A DNA stretch of 25,778 bases from Jaaginema sp046541115 (GCA_046541115.1 JBKHDX010000046.1:1-25778); one strand, 5' to 3'. Numbered from the stretch's first letter, positions 8,079-17,094 are shown. Translations and numbers: made by a program. The notes: generated by a model from the letters alone, not told the origin.

Positions 8079-9086
8079 CTAGACCTTAGCGGTCTCCTTC
8101 GGAGTAGATTGACCCGAAGTAAGGCGTTCGTAAGCTTCACGCATTTTCAAGCCCACCAGCACTTGGAACAAGCCCGAACCATTGGTAGAACCGGGATAGT
8201 CTTTGTGTTGCAGCAACAATTCGGTCATTTCGCCGTAGTGCTTGGTGGAAGTCTTGCTCAAATGGCTTTCGATGTAGATAACTTCTTCAAGGTTATCGAA
8301 TTGACCATCGACTTCTAAAATTGAGACTTCGTGACCCATGTAGCTATCGGGGCCGTAGTACATTTTAATGCCTGGATAAGTACAAGTCAGCTTCCGACCG
8401 CAAGGCCGCCAATCAATGGTAGAACCTTCATCGAATAAGTAAGCGGTATCGAAAGTCGGTTTCCCTTCTTTTTGAATCAAGCGGACTCGCAGATACTTAC
8501 TTTCTTTGTCGTCAATGAGTTGCGTGGGCAACACTTCGATGACCACATCGGCGTATTCTTTTTGGGGTTCGATGTAAGCGGTGAAGTCAGGCTTTCTGGC
8601 TCTAATCGAGGCCACAATATCTTCATAAGTGTGGCCCCGTTCAGCCATATCCCGCTGAATCTTCCAGTTAATTTTGACTTCCTCGCTAATGTCGAGGTAC
8701 ACGCTAAAATCGACGAGTTCGCGTACCCGTTCATCGTATAAAGGATGTAACCCCTCAATCACCACCACTTTGTTCGGTTCAACTCGTTCGGGGGGATCGA
8801 GTTCCCCGGTTTCGTGGTTATAAATCGGTTTGTCAATGGCTTTTCCTTCTTTGAGCGCTTTGACTTGCTCGTACATCAAGTCAAAATTATTCGCTTTGGG
8901 GTTCAGCGCCGTAACACCCGCTTTTTTTCTACCCTTTCGGTCAAGGCTATGATAATCATCCAAGCAGATGACCGTCATAAATTCTTTACCGAATAAATCT
9001 TCGAGACGACGCAGAAATGTAGATTTGCCGCAGCCAGAATCCCCTGCGACTCCGATCAGAACCACTTGGTTCGACTGAGTGGTCAT
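8079..9086 (-). CDS. prk: Phosphoribulokinase
   Basis: Calvin-cycle enzyme that phosphorylates ribulose 5-phosphate with ATP to give ribulose 1,5-bisphosphate, the Rubisco substrate; cytosolic. The 335 residues start with the P-loop GVAGDSGCGKST (12-23). Cys19 within the P-loop and Cys41 (VICLDDYH) are the N-terminal redox pair of cyanobacterial PRK. Cys229 and Cys235 (PCGRKLTC) form the second pair. These thiols allow thioredoxin control and assembly with GAPDH and CP12 in the dark. VIEGLHPLYDERV is the conserved segment after the Walker-B-like strand. Length is usual for the family. It is divergent from petH across about 610 bases and has its own terminator. Identity is very secure. Confidence 0.98.
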   Translation of the reverse strand: MTTQSNQVVLIGVAGDSGCGKSTFLRRLEDLFGKEFMTVICLDDYHSLDRKGRKKAGVTALNPKANNFDLMYEQVKALKEGKAIDKPIYNHETGELDPPERVEPNKVVVIEGLHPLYDERVRELVDFSVYLDISEEVKINWKIQRDMAERGHTYEDIVASIRARKPDFTAYIEPQKEYADVVIEVLPTQLIDDKESKYLRVRLIQKEGKPTFDTAYLFDEGSTIDWRPCGRKLTCTYPGIKMYYGPDSYMGHEVSILEVDGQFDNLEEVIYIESHLSKTSTKHYGEMTELLLQHKDYPGSTNGSGLFQVLVGLKMREAYERLTSGQSTPKETAKV

Positions 9087-9697
9087 AGTTTCCCTCTAAC
9101 ACAAAACAAATTTGATTTTTTTAAATAGCCCCAAAAAGCTAAAACTAAGCATTTATAGGGGTTTCCGTTCTTTTGCAAACAGGCTGCTTTACCCATCAGC
9201 CTGACATTTCCCCAAAACAGGTGATAGCTGTTTGAGAAAATTCAACAAAACCGAATCTAGTAAGTATTTAATACTAGAGACTTAAAACTGGATTCTACCA
9301 GAACGGAATTGACCCTACAAGGCTGAGTTGGCGCGGAAACGATCCCGCCCCCAGTAAATATGCTAAGGTAGCCCGTGCATTTTGGCTAAAGAAAAAATAA
9401 AATTGCTGCATTCTTTACAGTAAGTTGTCGTCGCCTTCGCTATGCTGTGGCCGTACAGTTCTGTTGCTGGTCAAGACTCGTGTTGTACGGCGGCAATTGA
9501 ACCGACTCCCAAGACTTCAGCAGCCTGACAATGCTAGGCTATTAAGGGTTGAGTGCCTATCAAATCTGACTCTAAAATCTCAGGCGATCGCTCCGGTTTT
9601 ATTCCGATGCGATCCTTGATTTGCAGTTAAAGTCAGCGATAAGCTTCAGAATAACTCAGAAGAAAATCACAATTTTTGGGAGTAACAGCATAAAAAT
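9087..9697. promoter_or_regulatory. prk-petH divergent regulatory region
   Basis: About 610 bases without a convincing gene, holding the promoters of prk (minus) and petH (plus). It contains several inverted repeats. A 7-bp stem pairs 9180-9186 with 9197-9203. A 6-bp stem pairs 9215-9220 with 9228-9233. The 7-9-7 palindrome TCTAGTA...TACTAGA lies at 9256-9278. An 8-bp perfect pair GCCGTACA (9450-9457) and TGTACGGC (9484-9491) would fall in a long petH leader. I cannot place transcription starts. No tRNA or riboswitch fold is recognisable. A 64-codon open frame at 9425-9619 lacks protein-like character. Confidence 0.6.
9256..9278. promoter_or_regulatory. Palindromic candidate operator
   Basis: TCTAGTA and TACTAGA form a perfect 7-bp inverted repeat with a 9-base AT-rich centre, 170 bases upstream of prk and about 420 upstream of petH. 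It contains GTA-N9-TAC, one base longer than the canonical NtcA site GTA-N8-TAC, so NtcA binding is possible only as a variant. The symmetry would suit a dimeric regulator. No experimental support can be read from sequence. Confidence 0.35.
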
Positions 9698-10903
9698 ATG
9701 TACGGTTCTAGCACAGCAGCCCAAGCTTCCGGTAACAGTGAAGCCGGGAGTCGTATGTTTGTTTATGAGGTAGTCGGTCTGCGTCAAAATAGACAAACCG
9801 ATCGACTCGGCTATCCCATCCGTCGCAGTGGCAGCATTTTCATCACCGTGCCTTATGCCCGGATGAATGAAGAAATGAAGCGAATTACCCGTTTAGGGGG
9901 CAAAATCGTCAATATTACCCCCCTAGACTCCGAAAACAACACCAACGGCCAGCAACAGAAACCCGCCCAAAACAAGAAGTCCATGGTTCAAGCTGACCAA
10001 AAACAAGAAAGACCCACAACAAAAATTCCCGTTAATATTTACAAGCCTAAAAATCCTTACCTTGGCAAATGCTTAGAAAACTATGAGTTGGTTGGTGAAG
10101 GGGGCATTGGTACAGTGCGCCATATTACCTTAGACCTGTCTCAAGGAGACTTGCATTACCTCGAAGGCCAAAGTATTGGGATTGTTCCCCCTGGGGAAGA
10201 CGAAAGAGGCAAACCTCACAAACTGCGCTTGTATTCTATTGCCTCTACTCGTCACGGGGATAAGTTAGACGACAAAACCGTGTCTTTGTGCGTGCGTCAA
10301 CTGGAATACGAACATCCCGAAACCGGAGAAACCGTGTATGGGGTGTGTTCGAGTCATTTGTGTAACCTCGAAGTCGGCGCAGAGGCTCAAATCACCGGGC
10401 CGGTCGGGAAAGAAATGTTGCTTCCCGATGATGAAGATGCCAACATCATCATGCTGGCTACCGGAACCGGGATTGCGCCGTTCCGGGCTTACTTATGGCG
10501 GATGTTCAAAGAAAAAGAGCAAAACCCCGATTACAACTTCAAAGGCTTTGCTTGGTTAATCTTTGGTATCCCCAAAACCCCGAACATTCTGTATAAAGAA
10601 GAACTCGAACAACTGGCCGCAGAATATCGGGATCATTTCCGCTTGACTTATGCCATCAGCCGCGAACAGCAAAATTCTGAAGGCGGTCGGATGTACATCC
10701 AACACCAAGTTGCGGCTCATGCCGAAGAAATATTCGAGTTAATCAAAAACCCGAAAACCCATACCTATATGTGTGGTCTCAAGGGTATGGAACCGGGGAT
10801 CAACGAGACCTTTACCCAAGAAGCGGAAAAAGTCGGTATAAATTGGGACGAGTTCCGCAAATCCATGAAAAAAGAAGGCCGTTGGCACGTTGAAGTGTAC
10901 TAA
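9698..10903 (+). CDS. petH: Ferredoxin:NADP+ reductase with CpcD-like linker domain
   Basis: Transfers electrons from photosystem-I-reduced ferredoxin to NADP+. The 401 residues carry an N-terminal CpcD-like phycobilisome linker domain (about 18-76, MFVYEVVGLRQ to GKIVNITPL) that anchors the long isoform to phycobilisome rods. A Gln/Asn/Lys-rich hinge (about 78-108) follows, then the FAD domain with RLYSIAS and the NADP domain with ATGTGIAPFR. The C-terminal WHVEVY ends in the expected aromatic Tyr. Met96 in the hinge (ATG 9983) is a candidate internal start for a short, linker-less isoform, as is known for Synechocystis petH. GGGAG lies 15 bases before the first ATG, an unusually long spacing. 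Divergent from prk. Confidence 0.97.
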   Translation: MYGSSTAAQASGNSEAGSRMFVYEVVGLRQNRQTDRLGYPIRRSGSIFITVPYARMNEEMKRITRLGGKIVNITPLDSENNTNGQQQKPAQNKKSMVQADQKQERPTTKIPVNIYKPKNPYLGKCLENYELVGEGGIGTVRHITLDLSQGDLHYLEGQSIGIVPPGEDERGKPHKLRLYSIASTRHGDKLDDKTVSLCVRQLEYEHPETGETVYGVCSSHLCNLEVGAEAQITGPVGKEMLLPDDEDANIIMLATGTGIAPFRAYLWRMFKEKEQNPDYNFKGFAWLIFGIPKTPNILYKEELEQLAAEYRDHFRLTYAISREQQNSEGGRMYIQHQVAAHAEEIFELIKNPKTHTYMCGLKGMEPGINETFTQEAEKVGINWDEFRKSMKKEGRWHVEVY

Positions 10904-10956
10904 GTTCGGTTCTTTCGATTCGCTCTAATTTTCTGGTTATTAACCAATCATGGGTG

Positions 10957-11005
10957 ATGCGCCTTTTTCCTGCACTGCATCTGCGGAGTTAGGGAAAAGG
11001 CGCAT
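10957..11005 (+). terminator. Hairpin downstream of petH
   Basis: ATGCGCCTTTT (10957-10967) pairs perfectly with AAAAGGCGCAT (10995-11005) across a 27-base loop. It begins 54 bases after the petH stop. The run of T after the stem is poor (TAACTTTAATT), so it may be a processing or stability hairpin, not a strong terminator. Confidence 0.45.
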
Positions 11006-11056
11006 TAACTTTAATTGGAGCAAGCAACCACCAAGGTTGCTGTTAAAATGAGAATT

Positions 11057-11080
11057 AAGTTAACTTTAGTTAAGCTAAAG
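11057..11080. promoter_or_regulatory. Palindromes upstream of ftsH
   Basis: AAGTTAACTT (11057-11066) is a perfect 10-base palindrome. It overlaps the arms CTTTAG (11064-11069) and CTAAAG (11075-11080). They lie about 120-140 bases before the ftsH start in an AT-rich stretch, a plausible position for a promoter or regulator site. The binding factor cannot be named. Confidence 0.25.
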
Positions 11081-11197
11081 ATCGCGCATTGCAACTTTTT
11101 CGGGTAGTGCTGACGCGATCGCGCCTTTGCGATCGACCGTCGTACTCCATAACAAGACAAGATAAGCAACAAAAATCTATCTAGAGAACTTTAAAAC

Positions 11198-13084
11198 ATG
11201 AAATTTTCCTGGAGAGTAATTCTACTGTGGACAATCCCCGCCCTCGTGATCGGGTTCTTTTTGTGGCAAGGCACTTTTGCACCCACCACCGCCAATGTAG
11301 GCAATAATACCGCCAGCACTCGCATGACCTACGGGCGCTTTCTGGAGTATCTCGAACAAGGTCGCGTGGGCAGTGTAGATTTGTACGAAGGCGGTCGCAC
11401 CGCGATTGTACAAGCCATTGACCCCCAACTGGATAACAAAGTTCAAACCTTGCGGGTAGACTTACCGGGGAATTCGCCAGAGTTAATTGCCAAGCTGCGA
11501 AGTAACAACGTCGCCCTCGAATCCCATCCTGCTCGCAATGATGGTGCGCTATGGGGCTTTCTAGGGAATTTGATTTTCCCGATTTTACTGATTGGGGCAT
11601 TGTTCTTCTTGTTCCGTCGCTCGAGCAATATGCCCGGCGGCCCCGGCCAAGCGATGAATTTTGGTAAATCCAAAGCCCGCTTCATGATGGAAGCCAAAAC
11701 CGGCGTGTTATTCGATGATGTGGCCGGTATTGAAGAAGCCAAAGAAGAACTGCAAGAAGTAGTCACCTTCTTGAAACAACCCGAACGGTTTACGGCAGTT
11801 GGGGCGCGGATTCCGAAAGGCGTATTACTCATTGGGCCTCCGGGAACGGGTAAAACCTTACTCGCTAAAGCGATCGCCGGGGAAGCCGGTGTGCCTTTCT
11901 TCAGCATTTCCGGTTCGGAATTTGTGGAAATGTTTGTCGGGGTCGGCGCTTCCCGCGTCCGGGATTTATTCAAAAAAGCCAAAGAAAATGCCCCTTGCTT
12001 GATCTTCATCGATGAGATTGATGCAGTCGGTCGTCAGCGGGGTGCGGGTATTGGCGGCGGGAACGATGAGCGAGAACAAACCCTCAACCAGTTGTTAACG
12101 GAAATGGACGGTTTTGAAGGTAACACCGGGATTATTATTATCGCGGCTACTAACCGCCCGGATGTGTTGGATGCTGCCCTGTTGCGTCCCGGTCGCTTTG
12201 ACCGTCAGGTTACTGTAGATGCGCCGGACTTCAAAGGTCGCATTGGGGTGTTAGAAGTTCACGCTCGCAATAAGAAATTATCGCCGGAAGTGTCTATTGA
12301 ATCCATTGCTCGCCGTACCCCTGGTTTTACTGGGGCGGATTTGGCAAACTTGCTCAACGAAGCGGCTATTTTAACGGCTCGTCGCCGCAAAGAAGCGATT
12401 ACCATGGCAGAAATTAACGATGCTGTCGATCGCGTGGTTGCGGGGATGGAAGGTACGCCGTTAGTGGATAGCAAGAGTAAGCGTTTGATTGCTTATCACG
12501 AAGTCGGCCACGCTATTGTGGGGACGTTGTTGAAAGATCACGACCCGGTACAGAAGGTGACGTTGATTCCCCGCGGTCAAGCTCAAGGTTTAACTTGGTT
12601 TACGCCGAATGAAGAACAAGGACTGACGACGCGATCGCAACTTATGGCCCGCATTGCTGGGGCTATGGGGGGTCGTGCCGCCGAAGAAGAGGTGTTTGGC
12701 TATCACGAGGTCACCACGGGCGCTGGCGGCGATTTACAGCAAGTGACCGGATTGGCGCGACAAATGGTGACTCGTTTTGGAATGAGCGATTTGGGGCTGT
12801 TGTCTTTGGAAGACCAAACTAGCGAGGTCTTTTTGGGCAATGGTTTGATGAACCGCACGGAGTATTCTGAAGAAGTCGCCGCCAAGATTGACGACCAAGT
12901 GCGAGTTCTTGTGGAAAAAGGACACACAATCGCCCGGACGTTGATTCGCGACAACCGAGTTGTGGTGGATCGCTTGGTGGACTTGTTAATCGAAAAAGAA
13001 ACCATCGACGGTGCAGAATTCCGTCAGATTGTGGCTGAATATGCCGAAGTTCCTGAAAAAGAACAGTATGTTCCCCAACTATAA
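11198..13084 (+). CDS. ftsH: ATP-dependent zinc metalloprotease FtsH (FtsH2/Slr0228 type)
   Basis: Membrane AAA+ protease; in cyanobacteria this subtype forms thylakoid hetero-hexamers that remove photodamaged D1 during photosystem II repair. The 628 residues have TM1 at about 5-23, a lumenal domain and TM2 at about 116-138. The AAA module has Walker A GPPGTGKT (213-220), Walker B IFIDEID (269-275) and the second-region-of-homology motif ATNRPDVLD. The protease domain has HEVGH (434-438) and the third zinc ligand Asp512 in GGDLQQ. The N-terminus MKFSWR and the C-terminus EYAEVPEKEQ closely resemble what I know of Synechocystis Slr0228. All catalytic residues are intact. It is followed by a strong terminator and appears monocistronic. 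Confidence 0.97.
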   Translation: MKFSWRVILLWTIPALVIGFFLWQGTFAPTTANVGNNTASTRMTYGRFLEYLEQGRVGSVDLYEGGRTAIVQAIDPQLDNKVQTLRVDLPGNSPELIAKLRSNNVALESHPARNDGALWGFLGNLIFPILLIGALFFLFRRSSNMPGGPGQAMNFGKSKARFMMEAKTGVLFDDVAGIEEAKEELQEVVTFLKQPERFTAVGARIPKGVLLIGPPGTGKTLLAKAIAGEAGVPFFSISGSEFVEMFVGVGASRVRDLFKKAKENAPCLIFIDEIDAVGRQRGAGIGGGNDEREQTLNQLLTEMDGFEGNTGIIIIAATNRPDVLDAALLRPGRFDRQVTVDAPDFKGRIGVLEVHARNKKLSPEVSIESIARRTPGFTGADLANLLNEAAILTARRRKEAITMAEINDAVDRVVAGMEGTPLVDSKSKRLIAYHEVGHAIVGTLLKDHDPVQKVTLIPRGQAQGLTWFTPNEEQGLTTRSQLMARIAGAMGGRAAEEEVFGYHEVTTGAGGDLQQVTGLARQMVTRFGMSDLGLLSLEDQTSEVFLGNGLMNRTEYSEEVAAKIDDQVRVLVEKGHTIARTLIRDNRVVVDRLVDLLIEKETIDGAEFRQIVAEYAEVPEKEQYVPQL

Positions 13085-13096
13085 ATTTGATGGTGT

Positions 13097-13142
13097 TTCC
13101 CCCTAGGGGAACTTGAGGAGGTGGGTAACCATCTCCTTTTTT
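13097..13142 (+). terminator. Rho-independent terminator of ftsH
   Basis: AGGAGGTGG (13116-13124) pairs with CCATCTCCT (13129-13137), nine pairs including one G-T, with the tight loop GTAA and a following T6 run. It starts 32 bases after the ftsH stop. A small hairpin TTCCCC-CTA-GGGGAA lies just ahead at 13097-13111. Confidence 0.85.
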
Positions 13143-13220
13143 GTGTCTTTTGTTGCTTTTTAGTTTTCAGGGCTATGGTTAAGATTAAGAAAATATTAAG
13201 TTTTTTATATTTTTAATGCT

Positions 13221-13910
13221 ATGAATTGGCTGCGTCGTCGCTCTCCCGTGCAATTACTTCAATTGGCTTTGGCATTACTGAGTAGCTTTTTTGTGGCAGA
13301 GTCGATCGGAGCTTGGTGGAGTCACAGTTTATCGTTGCTGGCAGATGCGGGTCATGTTTTGTCAGATGTGGCCGCCTTGGGGGTTACTCTCACAGCGATG
13401 ACCCTACAAAGCCGATTTGCACCTCAGTCTCGCGTGAAGGCGATCGCGGCTTGTATTAATGGCTTGAGTTTGTTAATCGTAGCGGGGTGGATTGGCTGGG
13501 AGGCGTTGGAGCGTCTGCATTCCCCGGTTCCAGAAATTCAAGGTTTGCCGATGTTATTGATTGCGATCGCGGGGTTGGGGATTAATAGTTTTAATGCACT
13601 ATGGTTGCATAGTTGTAGTTGTCACGACTTGAATTTACGGGGCGCATTTTTGCATGTTTTGGCGGATGTCGTGAGTTCTCTGGGGACGATTTTAGCTGCG
13701 ATCGCGGTGGCTTGGTTACATTGGAATTGGGCAGATGGGGCCATTAGCTTGATTGTTGCCGGAGCGATCGTGATTTTGACGTTACCTTTACTGATTCAAA
13801 GTATTCGGGCTTTAACTTCGCAATCGGTTTCTCCTCCGTCCCTAACGGCTACCGAACGTCAAGAATTAGAAAAACTGTTGTATCCTTCCCTCAATGAGTT
13901 GATTCGGTAA
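13221..13910 (+). CDS. CDF-family divalent cation transporter lacking the C-terminal domain
   Basis: Cation diffusion facilitator, expected to export Zn2+, Co2+ or Cd2+ in exchange for protons. The 229 residues cover the transmembrane domain. LLADAGHVLSD supplies Asp42, His45 and Asp49 in TM2, and HVLADVVSS supplies His145 and Asp149 in TM5. This HD-HD tetrahedral site is typical of zinc-type CDFs. The loop HSCSCHDLNLRGAF precedes TM5. The usual cytoplasmic C-terminal metallochaperone-like domain (about 80-90 residues) is absent. The protein stops soon after TM6 at LNELIR. The stop TAA lies inside a GGTAATT heptamer, so the gene may have been shortened by repeat insertion, or it may belong to the known CTD-less CDF group. 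Confidence 0.88.
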   Translation: MNWLRRRSPVQLLQLALALLSSFFVAESIGAWWSHSLSLLADAGHVLSDVAALGVTLTAMTLQSRFAPQSRVKAIAACINGLSLLIVAGWIGWEALERLHSPVPEIQGLPMLLIAIAGLGINSFNALWLHSCSCHDLNLRGAFLHVLADVVSSLGTILAAIAVAWLHWNWADGAISLIVAGAIVILTLPLLIQSIRALTSQSVSPPSLTATERQELEKLLYPSLNELIR

Positions 13911-13983
13911 TTGGTCATTGGTGACAAGTTAAGCGATGGCATTTTTATCAAGTCATTCGTCTTGTGTACCAATGACAAAGGAC
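13906..13983. repeat. Heptamer repeats and imperfect hairpin between cdf and PAP genes
   Basis: GGTAATT-GGTCATT-GGTGACA (13906-13926) supplies the stop of the CDF gene. GACAAAG-GAC (13974-13983) touches the stop of the convergent PAP gene. GTCATTGGTGACAAG (13914-13928) is nearly complementary to CTTGTGTACCAATGAC (13961-13976), so the spacer could fold as a shared hairpin for both converging transcripts. Confidence 0.6.
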
Positions 13984-14492
13984 TAAATTTTTTGATAGAC
14001 AGAAACCCCACCGCGATCGCCCCTTTCGATGTGGTATTCTGCATCGAGGTAGGTGGTTTGTAGCCAACCTGTCGCCCAAGAGCCAAAGGGTAGGTCTAGG
14101 GCAGGCAGATTACCAAGTTTTAGTAATAATTGCGAAAAGGTAAAATGAAGGCGTTTGCTAGCGGTGTAGCGACAAGTTCCGGCGACAGTCAAACAGCCAA
14201 TGGGGAAATAAACTTTGTTTTCAATGCGATTTTGGTTGAGGTCGAAGGCTTGGATAATGCGCGATCGCTGAGGAAGGTGAATTTCTTCGGTTTCGCGACG
14301 AAAGGGTAAGTTCGATGCGTTTTTTGTACCACTCGTCCACAATAACCGCCATTCTCCCGCTAAATCGGCAAAGGTGAGATAGGGGCTAGATTGCTTTTCG
14401 AGAAGGGCGATCGCGCTTTCTAAGGCATCTCGACGCACGACGCTACCTTGAGCGAGTTGCTGCAAAATTGCTTTGGGTTCAGCTTGGGTCAT
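13983..14492 (-). CDS. PAP/fibrillin family protein
   Basis: Plastid-lipid-associated protein (fibrillin) homologue; in cyanobacteria and plastids these associate with thylakoid lipid or plastoglobule-like bodies. The 169 residues begin with a helical segment. LAGEWRLLWTSGT (about 44-56) is the family's signature first strand. AGTCRYTASKRLHFTF and the C-terminal GWLQTTYLDAEYHIERGDRGGVSV are typical of the lipocalin-like barrel and its closing motif. There is no signal peptide, so it is probably peripheral on the cytoplasmic side. It is convergent with the CDF gene, and its TAG stop borders a repeat unit. No ribosome binding site is evident. Confidence 0.88.
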   Translation of the reverse strand: MTQAEPKAILQQLAQGSVVRRDALESAIALLEKQSSPYLTFADLAGEWRLLWTSGTKNASNLPFRRETEEIHLPQRSRIIQAFDLNQNRIENKVYFPIGCLTVAGTCRYTASKRLHFTFSQLLLKLGNLPALDLPFGSWATGWLQTTYLDAEYHIERGDRGGVSVYQKI

Positions 14493-14743
14493 AACCGCAA
14501 GGCCAGCATTGTTGATTCCTTTTTAACACAAATTGTAGAGAGCGATCGCCTTTCTCCATAACGGGTTGTTTCTATATTCGCTTTTGGGAGGATTTACGAA
14601 GGAAGCTAACGCGATCGGCCATCATTTTGGATTAAATATCCCGGCAAAACGATTCAATTTTTAGCAATCTTACTTACAATTTGAACAGACTAAACCCATA
14701 ATCCCCAGACTACCTTTTTTGAAAACTAATTTAATTTAAGAAC

Positions 14744-17011
14744 ATGGCTGCAACAGGAAATGAAAAATTTATTCTCGATTTAACTATAGTTTTAGGAGCT
14801 TCTGCTGTAGGCGGATTTATTGCAAATCGTTTGCGTCAACCCGTTCTTTTAGGTTATTTAGTTAGTGGTTTAATTGTTGGCCCCTTTGGCTTTAAACTCC
14901 TGAGTGAGTTACAAGATATCAAGGCTTTAGCTGAAGTGGGAGTAGCTTTTCTTCTTTTCGCTTTGGGGGTAGAGTTTTCCCTTGCTGAACTGAAAAGAGT
15001 CAAAGACATTGCCCTTCAAGGCAGTTTAATTCAAATTGGTTCGACGATTGCTTTAACTGCTGTTTTGTCGCTTTTATTGGGTTGGGTAGAGTCACCAACT
15101 CAGGGGATATTTTTAGGCTCAATTTTGTCTCTATCCTCTACTGCTGTTGTTTTAAAAACTTTAACAGAACGAGGCGAAACTAATACCATTCACGGCCAAA
15201 TTATGTTAGCGATTTTGATTGCTCAAGATTTGGCTTTGGGTTTAATGTTGGCGATTTTACCCGCTTTAAATCAACCGCAGAATTTAGTCCAGGCGATGAG
15301 TTTTGCCATTCTCAAAGCAGTTTTATTCATTGCAGGGGCATTAGCCGCAGGGTATTTGCTAGTGCCTAAAGTCATTAAAACCGTGGCTAGAACTGAAAGT
15401 AGCGAGCTTTTTCTCTTAACCACAATTGCTTTATGTTTAGGGGTTGCTTTAATTACGTCTGCCTTGGGATTATCCATTGAAATGGGGGCGTTTGTTGCCG
15501 GGTTGATGATTGCTGAAATTGATTATTCCGATCAAGCTTTAGCCAAAGTTCTTCCCCTACGGGATACCTTCGCGAGTTTATTTTTTGCATCCATTGGGAT
15601 GTTGATCGATCCGGTGGTGATTTGGAACAATCTCGGTATTATTTTGGGTTTAGTTATCTTAGTAATGATTGGGAAAGCTGCAATTATCTTTCCAATTGTG
15701 ATTAAGTTTGGCTACTCTTTTAAAAATGCTGTTGTTGCGGCTTTAGGGCTTAACCAAATTGGGGAATTTTCTTTTGTTTTAGCCTTAGTCGCTTTGGACA
15801 CGGGGTTTATTACTCAGGAAAAATATTTACTCCTTTTAGGAACCACTGCGATTACCTTAGTTTTAACTCCTCTCGAAATGCGCTTTTCCTCGCGTTTGGT
15901 GGATCGTTTAAACAGTATTCCTAGTTTGGTGAAATATCTCGAAAGGTTTCAGCGTCACAAAGAATTATCGATTCCTGAAACAATTTGCGATCATGTGGTG
16001 GTTGCAGGTTATGGCCGCGTTGGTCAAACTATTGTTAACATTTTACGCAACCAAGGTTATCCGGTTTTAGTGATTGAAAATAGTGAAGCGGCTATTCAGC
16101 GTTTGCGTCAAGAAAATATCCCTTATATTTTCGGGGATGGTGATTCAGAGTTAGTATTAGAAAAAGCCCATCTCGAAAAAGCCAAAGCCCTCGCGATCGC
16201 CCTTCCCGATCCTGCGACAACCCGCTTACTGCTTAAACGGGCCCTCGAATTTGCCCCAGAATTGGACGTAGTGGCGCGATCGCACAAAAACAGCGAAATT
16301 GATGTTTTGACTCAACTTGGCGCGACAGAGGTCGTACAACCGGAGTTTGAGGCAGGTTTAGAAATGGGGGCCCATACCCTCACCAATTTAGGCGAATCGA
16401 GAACGAGTATCGATCTCGTTCTGAACGCCATTCGCACCGATCGCTATCTCAGTGTACGGCCAAAACGGGCTTCGGAGTTGCTACAAAAAGATGTGATTGA
16501 TGCAACCTCAGCTATTCATAACGAATGGGTCAAAATTCCTGAAGATTCTCCCCTCGATAATGTTACCCTAGCCAAAGCCAATGTTCGCAATTTAACCGGG
16601 GTTGCAGTGATGGCCATTCAGAGTGAAAATGGTATGGTTTATTATCCCAAAGGCGAGACAAAATTGTATCGGGGCGATCGCCTTTTAATTGTAGGGAAAC
16701 GTTCGGAAGCGGCGGCATTTCAAGATTTAATGCAAGGCAAACTTGGCCTTGATAATACGAATGTTCGTTGGGTGACGCTAACACCAGAATCCGATTTAAT
16801 TGGGATGACACCGACGCATTTACAACAGCAACACAATGTCATTATTCAAGCATTACGTCGTCAAGGAAAACTGTATCGTCCGGTCAATGATGACTTCGTT
16901 TTTGTGTCCCAAGATAGCTTACTGATTGGGGGAGAAGGCGATCGCATTGAATCAGTCGAACAATTAGCCCACGCAGAAGCAAAGCGTCATTTTAGGGAAC
17001 AAGAGTCATAA
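14744..17011 (+). CDS. CPA2-type cation:proton antiporter with RCK domains
   Basis: Monovalent cation (K+ or Na+)/H+ antiporter of the KefB type in the plasma or thylakoid membrane. The 755 residues have about 11-13 TM helices (about 10-395). An RCK-N (TrkA-N) nucleotide-binding domain follows from about 415, with GYGRVG (422-427) as the dinucleotide motif. Two RCK-C-like (TrkA-C) modules lie around 590-665 and 680-745. The RCK domains suggest gating by nucleotides or ions. The second TrkA-C copy makes it longer than minimal KefB proteins. The substrate cannot be told from sequence. It lies 83 bases upstream of the small LRAT-like gene, possibly in one transcript. Confidence 0.93.
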   Translation: MAATGNEKFILDLTIVLGASAVGGFIANRLRQPVLLGYLVSGLIVGPFGFKLLSELQDIKALAEVGVAFLLFALGVEFSLAELKRVKDIALQGSLIQIGSTIALTAVLSLLLGWVESPTQGIFLGSILSLSSTAVVLKTLTERGETNTIHGQIMLAILIAQDLALGLMLAILPALNQPQNLVQAMSFAILKAVLFIAGALAAGYLLVPKVIKTVARTESSELFLLTTIALCLGVALITSALGLSIEMGAFVAGLMIAEIDYSDQALAKVLPLRDTFASLFFASIGMLIDPVVIWNNLGIILGLVILVMIGKAAIIFPIVIKFGYSFKNAVVAALGLNQIGEFSFVLALVALDTGFITQEKYLLLLGTTAITLVLTPLEMRFSSRLVDRLNSIPSLVKYLERFQRHKELSIPETICDHVVVAGYGRVGQTIVNILRNQGYPVLVIENSEAAIQRLRQENIPYIFGDGDSELVLEKAHLEKAKALAIALPDPATTRLLLKRALEFAPELDVVARSHKNSEIDVLTQLGATEVVQPEFEAGLEMGAHTLTNLGESRTSIDLVLNAIRTDRYLSVRPKRASELLQKDVIDATSAIHNEWVKIPEDSPLDNVTLAKANVRNLTGVAVMAIQSENGMVYYPKGETKLYRGDRLLIVGKRSEAAAFQDLMQGKLGLDNTNVRWVTLTPESDLIGMTPTHLQQQHNVIIQALRRQGKLYRPVNDDFVFVSQDSLLIGGEGDRIESVEQLAHAEAKRHFREQES

Positions 17012-17094
17012 AAAGTTGGCCTTAATTTAGTAATTTTACGGATGGGCAGCAAGGATATGTCAGTATAAACTTGGGATAACTTTTATTGCAAAAA

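Noticed and set aside
9260..9274. NtcA site in the prk-petH region
   Set aside because: The spacing is GTA-N9-TAC, not the canonical GTA-N8-TAC, so I list only a palindrome and do not name the regulator.
9425..9619. 64-codon open frame in the prk-petH intergenic region
   Set aside because: No ribosome binding site, no recognisable protein character, and it overlaps a hairpin expected in the petH leader.
11181..11600. 139-codon minus-strand frame over the ftsH start
   Set aside because: Antisense shadow of the well-conserved ftsH coding sequence; its Arg/Cys/Ser-rich composition is not protein-like.
11443..12009. 188-codon minus-strand frame inside ftsH
   Set aside because: Shadow frame; ftsH on the plus strand has all its catalytic motifs intact over the same bases.
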